This document shows positions 62,743 through 64,000 of a DNA stretch of 64,000 nucleotides, piece after piece; the first letter of the stretch is position 1; each line of letters opens with the position of its first letter. A program made the position numbers and the translations under genes. Source of the stretch: DSWT01 sp035420085 (GTDB lineage Bacteria; Chloroflexota; Anaerolineae; B4-G1; SLSP01); assembly GCA_035420085.1 (NCBI GenBank), contig DAOLUH010000015.1, positions 42,032 through 106,031 of the forward strand. The letters are read 5' to 3'. The notes below the pieces were generated by a model, which was not told where the DNA came from, searched no databases, and saw only the letters and a list, made by a program, of their open reading frames with translations.

Positions 62743-63363
62743 CTATCCCCGTTTCACCAGTTTATAGCCAAGCCCCCGGATCGTCAGCAGCATTTGGGGA
62801 TTGGCCGGGTCGGGTTCGAGTTTGGTACGCAGGCGGCGCATGAGGTTCTCCACCTGGTAATCGTAGACATCGGCCTGATATTCGGGCCAGACGGCGGCGG
62901 CGATGTCGTCCTTTGAGCAGACCTGTCCACTGTGCTCGTAGAGGTACGCCAGCAGGACGAATTCTTTGGACGAAAGCGTGACCACGCGCCGGTCAAGGCG
63001 GACGACGCCGGCCGCTGCGTCCACCTCTAGCGTCGGGAAGAGCGTGTCGCGGTAGGTGATGTCGGGATCGTGGAAGGTCAGGGCCACGTCGCCGATTTTG
63101 ATGCAGTCGCCATCGTGCAGGGCCACCGGTTCCAACAGGCGTTCGTCGTTGAGGAAGGTGCCGTTGGTGCTTTCCAGGTCTTCCAGCATCACGCGCCAGC
63201 CGTCGCGTTGCAAGCGGGCGTGCTCGCGGGAGACGCGCTTGCTGGTGATGACGATGTCGTTCTCCAGCGCCCGGCCGATGGTCGTCGTCTCGCCGTTCAG
63301 CAAGTGCTCGCGGCCTGTCGGATCGGTCAGAAAGGGAACGGGTTTGTTGGCTAAATCGGTCAT
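62743..63363 (-). CDS. FHA-domain and winged-helix regulator
   Basis: 206 residues. The FHA domain (about 8-100) has the phosphothreonine-binding marks GR (30-31), SREHARLQ (45-52) and STNGTFLNDE (65-74). The C-terminal part (about 112-206) is an OmpR/PhoB-type winged helix: VVTLSSKEFVLLAYLYEHSG, YDYQVENLMRRLRTKLEPD and LLTIRGLGYKLVKRG. So a phospho-dependent sensor domain replaces the usual receiver. With the Ser/Thr kinase next door it forms a compact phosphothreonine signalling pair. A promoter with an overlapping inverted repeat stands upstream (63383-63410). Confidence 0.92.
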   Translation of the reverse strand: MTDLANKPVPFLTDPTGREHLLNGETTTIGRALENDIVITSKRVSREHARLQRDGWRVMLEDLESTNGTFLNDERLLEPVALHDGDCIKIGDVALTFHDPDITYRDTLFPTLEVDAAAGVVRLDRRVVTLSSKEFVLLAYLYEHSGQVCSKDDIAAAVWPEYQADVYDYQVENLMRRLRTKLEPDPANPQMLLTIRGLGYKLVKRG

Positions 63364-63382
63364 CGCCTACCTCCAACCCGTT

Positions 63383-63410
63383 AGTGTACTCTGACATATT
63401 TGCATGTCAA
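63383..63410 (-). promoter_or_regulatory. Promoter with overlapping operator of the FHA regulator gene
   Basis: On the minus strand TTGACA (63405-63410) and TACACT (63383-63388) are spaced by 16 bases. A perfect inverted repeat TGACAT-N6-ATGTCA (63392-63409) covers the -35 box and spacer. Since the downstream product is a DNA-binding regulator, autoregulation at this site is a reasonable guess. Confidence 0.65.
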
Positions 63411-63428
63411 ACGCTTAGCTCGACTCAC

Positions 63429-63449
63429 CTGCCCCCGAGACGGGGGCAG
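63429..63449. other. 8-bp GC hairpin between divergent genes
   Basis: CTGCCCCC (63429-63436) pairs with GGGGGCAG (63442-63449) around GAGAC. It lies between the divergent FHA and UbiA promoters. Confidence 0.55.
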
Positions 63450-63489
63450 TGAGCGTGAATGATCCACGTTAAACGCGGACACCCTGTGG

Positions 63490-63495
63490 TATAAT
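63490..63495 (+). promoter_or_regulatory. -10 box of the UbiA-type gene, leaderless start likely
   Basis: TATAAT at 63490-63495 is only 6 bases before the GTG start codon at 63502. Transcription from it would begin at or next to the start codon, giving a leaderless mRNA. No good -35 box is visible at the normal distance. Confidence 0.6.
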
Positions 63496-63501
63496 TTCAA
63501 C

Positions 63502-64000
63502 GTGTTAAAGAAAATCCGCGACTTCCTGGAACTGATCAAATTCGAGCACACGATCTTCGCCCTCCCTTTTGCCTACATTGGGATGGTTCTGGCGGCGGAT
63601 GGCTGGCCGACGTGGCGGCAGTTCGTGTGGATCACCGTAGCGATGGCGGCGGCGCGGACGTTGGCGATGGGCGTCAACCGCATCGCCGACCGGGCACTCG
63701 ACGCGCTGAATCCCCGCACGGCGAACCGCCCACTCGTCACCGGGCGCATCGCGCTTTCGACGGCGTGGGCGGGGACAGCAATTTCGGGGTTGGCGTTGAG
63801 CTTCGCCGCGTGGCAACTGGGGCCGCTGCCGCTGACCTTACTGCCGGGCGCGCTGCTCTTTCTGGTGGGCTATGTCTTCACCAAACGCTTCACGTGGCTG
63901 TCGCACTTCATCCTCGGCTTCACCGATGGTCTGGCGCCGATGGGAGCGTGGGTGGCGGTGCGCGGTTCACTGTTCACGGCGGATGATCTGCCGGCGTGGT
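63502..64000 (+). CDS. UbiA-family prenyltransferase (4-hydroxybenzoate type), truncated by the window edge
   Basis: 166 codons are visible before the right edge. The start VLKKIRDFLELIKFEHTIFA is typical of UbiA/MenA enzymes, and the first aspartate motif NRIADRALDALNPRT with the following ANRPLVTGRI marks the 4-hydroxybenzoate (UbiA) branch, or the futalosine-pathway MqnP, which looks alike. The product is a multi-helix membrane enzyme that attaches a prenyl chain to an aromatic acid for quinone synthesis. GTG start; no ribosome binding site, in line with a leaderless transcript. Confidence 0.88.
   Translation, partial: MLKKIRDFLELIKFEHTIFALPFAYIGMVLAADGWPTWRQFVWITVAMAAARTLAMGVNRIADRALDALNPRTANRPLVTGRIALSTAWAGTAISGLALSFAAWQLGPLPLTLLPGALLFLVGYVFTKRFTWLSHFILGFTDGLAPMGAWVAVRGSLFTADDLPAW

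Overview
The window looks like a chromosomal segment of a member of the phylum Chloroflexota, probably Anaerolineae in the broad sense. This is an inference from gene content, not from a marker search: an expanded RNA polymerase beta' subunit, a secreted bactofilin-like protein behind an ECF sigma/anti-sigma pair, DUF2207, DUF2807 and Gmad2/GerMN-type surface proteins with TP-rich linkers, large GT39-like membrane proteins, and very many short intergenic repeats. I recognised no phage, plasmid, transposase, rRNA, tRNA or CRISPR locus.

Layout. 1-6043 (minus strand): the end of a PHP-domain protein, a decayed toxin-antitoxin-like pair, a URO-D-family protein, a membrane protein with a degenerate Mrr-like domain and a sorbitol/xylitol-type dehydrogenase, then a PPOX-fold flavoprotein, a nucleoside-deaminase-like enzyme and a class II aldolase. 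6141-10641: rpoC alone, with its own promoter, an attenuator-like leader and a strong terminator. 10688-16790: ECF sigma factor, zinc-finger anti-sigma factor and bactofilin-like protein; a MoeB/ThiF enzyme; a tiny transcription unit with a 23-residue ORF; rsgA; a LuxR-type HTH remnant; a repeat-built membrane protein. 17543-29498: a glycosyltransferase/M23-like fusion, a GPH sugar transporter, an esterase, a CehA-type PHP hydrolase, a PH-like membrane protein and a large PAS/GAF histidine kinase with its response regulator. 29585-35435 (minus): a 40-residue RiPP-precursor-like peptide, a secreted protein and a 1626-residue protein joining a vanadium-haloperoxidase-type domain to a multicopper oxidase and two FnIII domains. 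35652-50443: a PPOX protein, a Cwh43-like membrane/EEP nuclease fusion, queA, a GH1 glycosidase, two large envelope glycosyltransferase-like proteins, a DUF2207 protein and a UbiA-type phosphoribosyltransferase. 50579-64000: a DUF5678-like/retropepsin pair, a Gmad2/GerMN lipoprotein, a small-protein/HNH pair, ruvB, a membrane pseudokinase, plsC, small membrane proteins, a DUF2807 lipoprotein, a C39-like peptidase pair, an active Ser/Thr kinase with an FHA/winged-helix regulator, and the start of a UbiA prenyltransferase.

The main unexplained structure is the repeat landscape. Degenerate tandem repeats with a period of 7 (sometimes 8) bases occur in at least a dozen places with different unit words. 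They often begin at the stop codon of a gene so that the stop lies inside a repeat unit, and in two large membrane-protein genes they lie inside the reading frame and are translated without a stop. Longer dispersed palindromic repeats, including a 125-bp block present twice, accompany them and in one case end at a ribosome binding site.

The genes work mostly in envelope building and surface sensing (glycosyltransferases, polyprenyl-phosphate enzymes, lipoproteins, membrane kinases), in carbohydrate uptake and breakdown (GPH transporter, GH1, dehydrogenase, aldolase), and in information processing (rpoC, rsgA, queA, ruvB).
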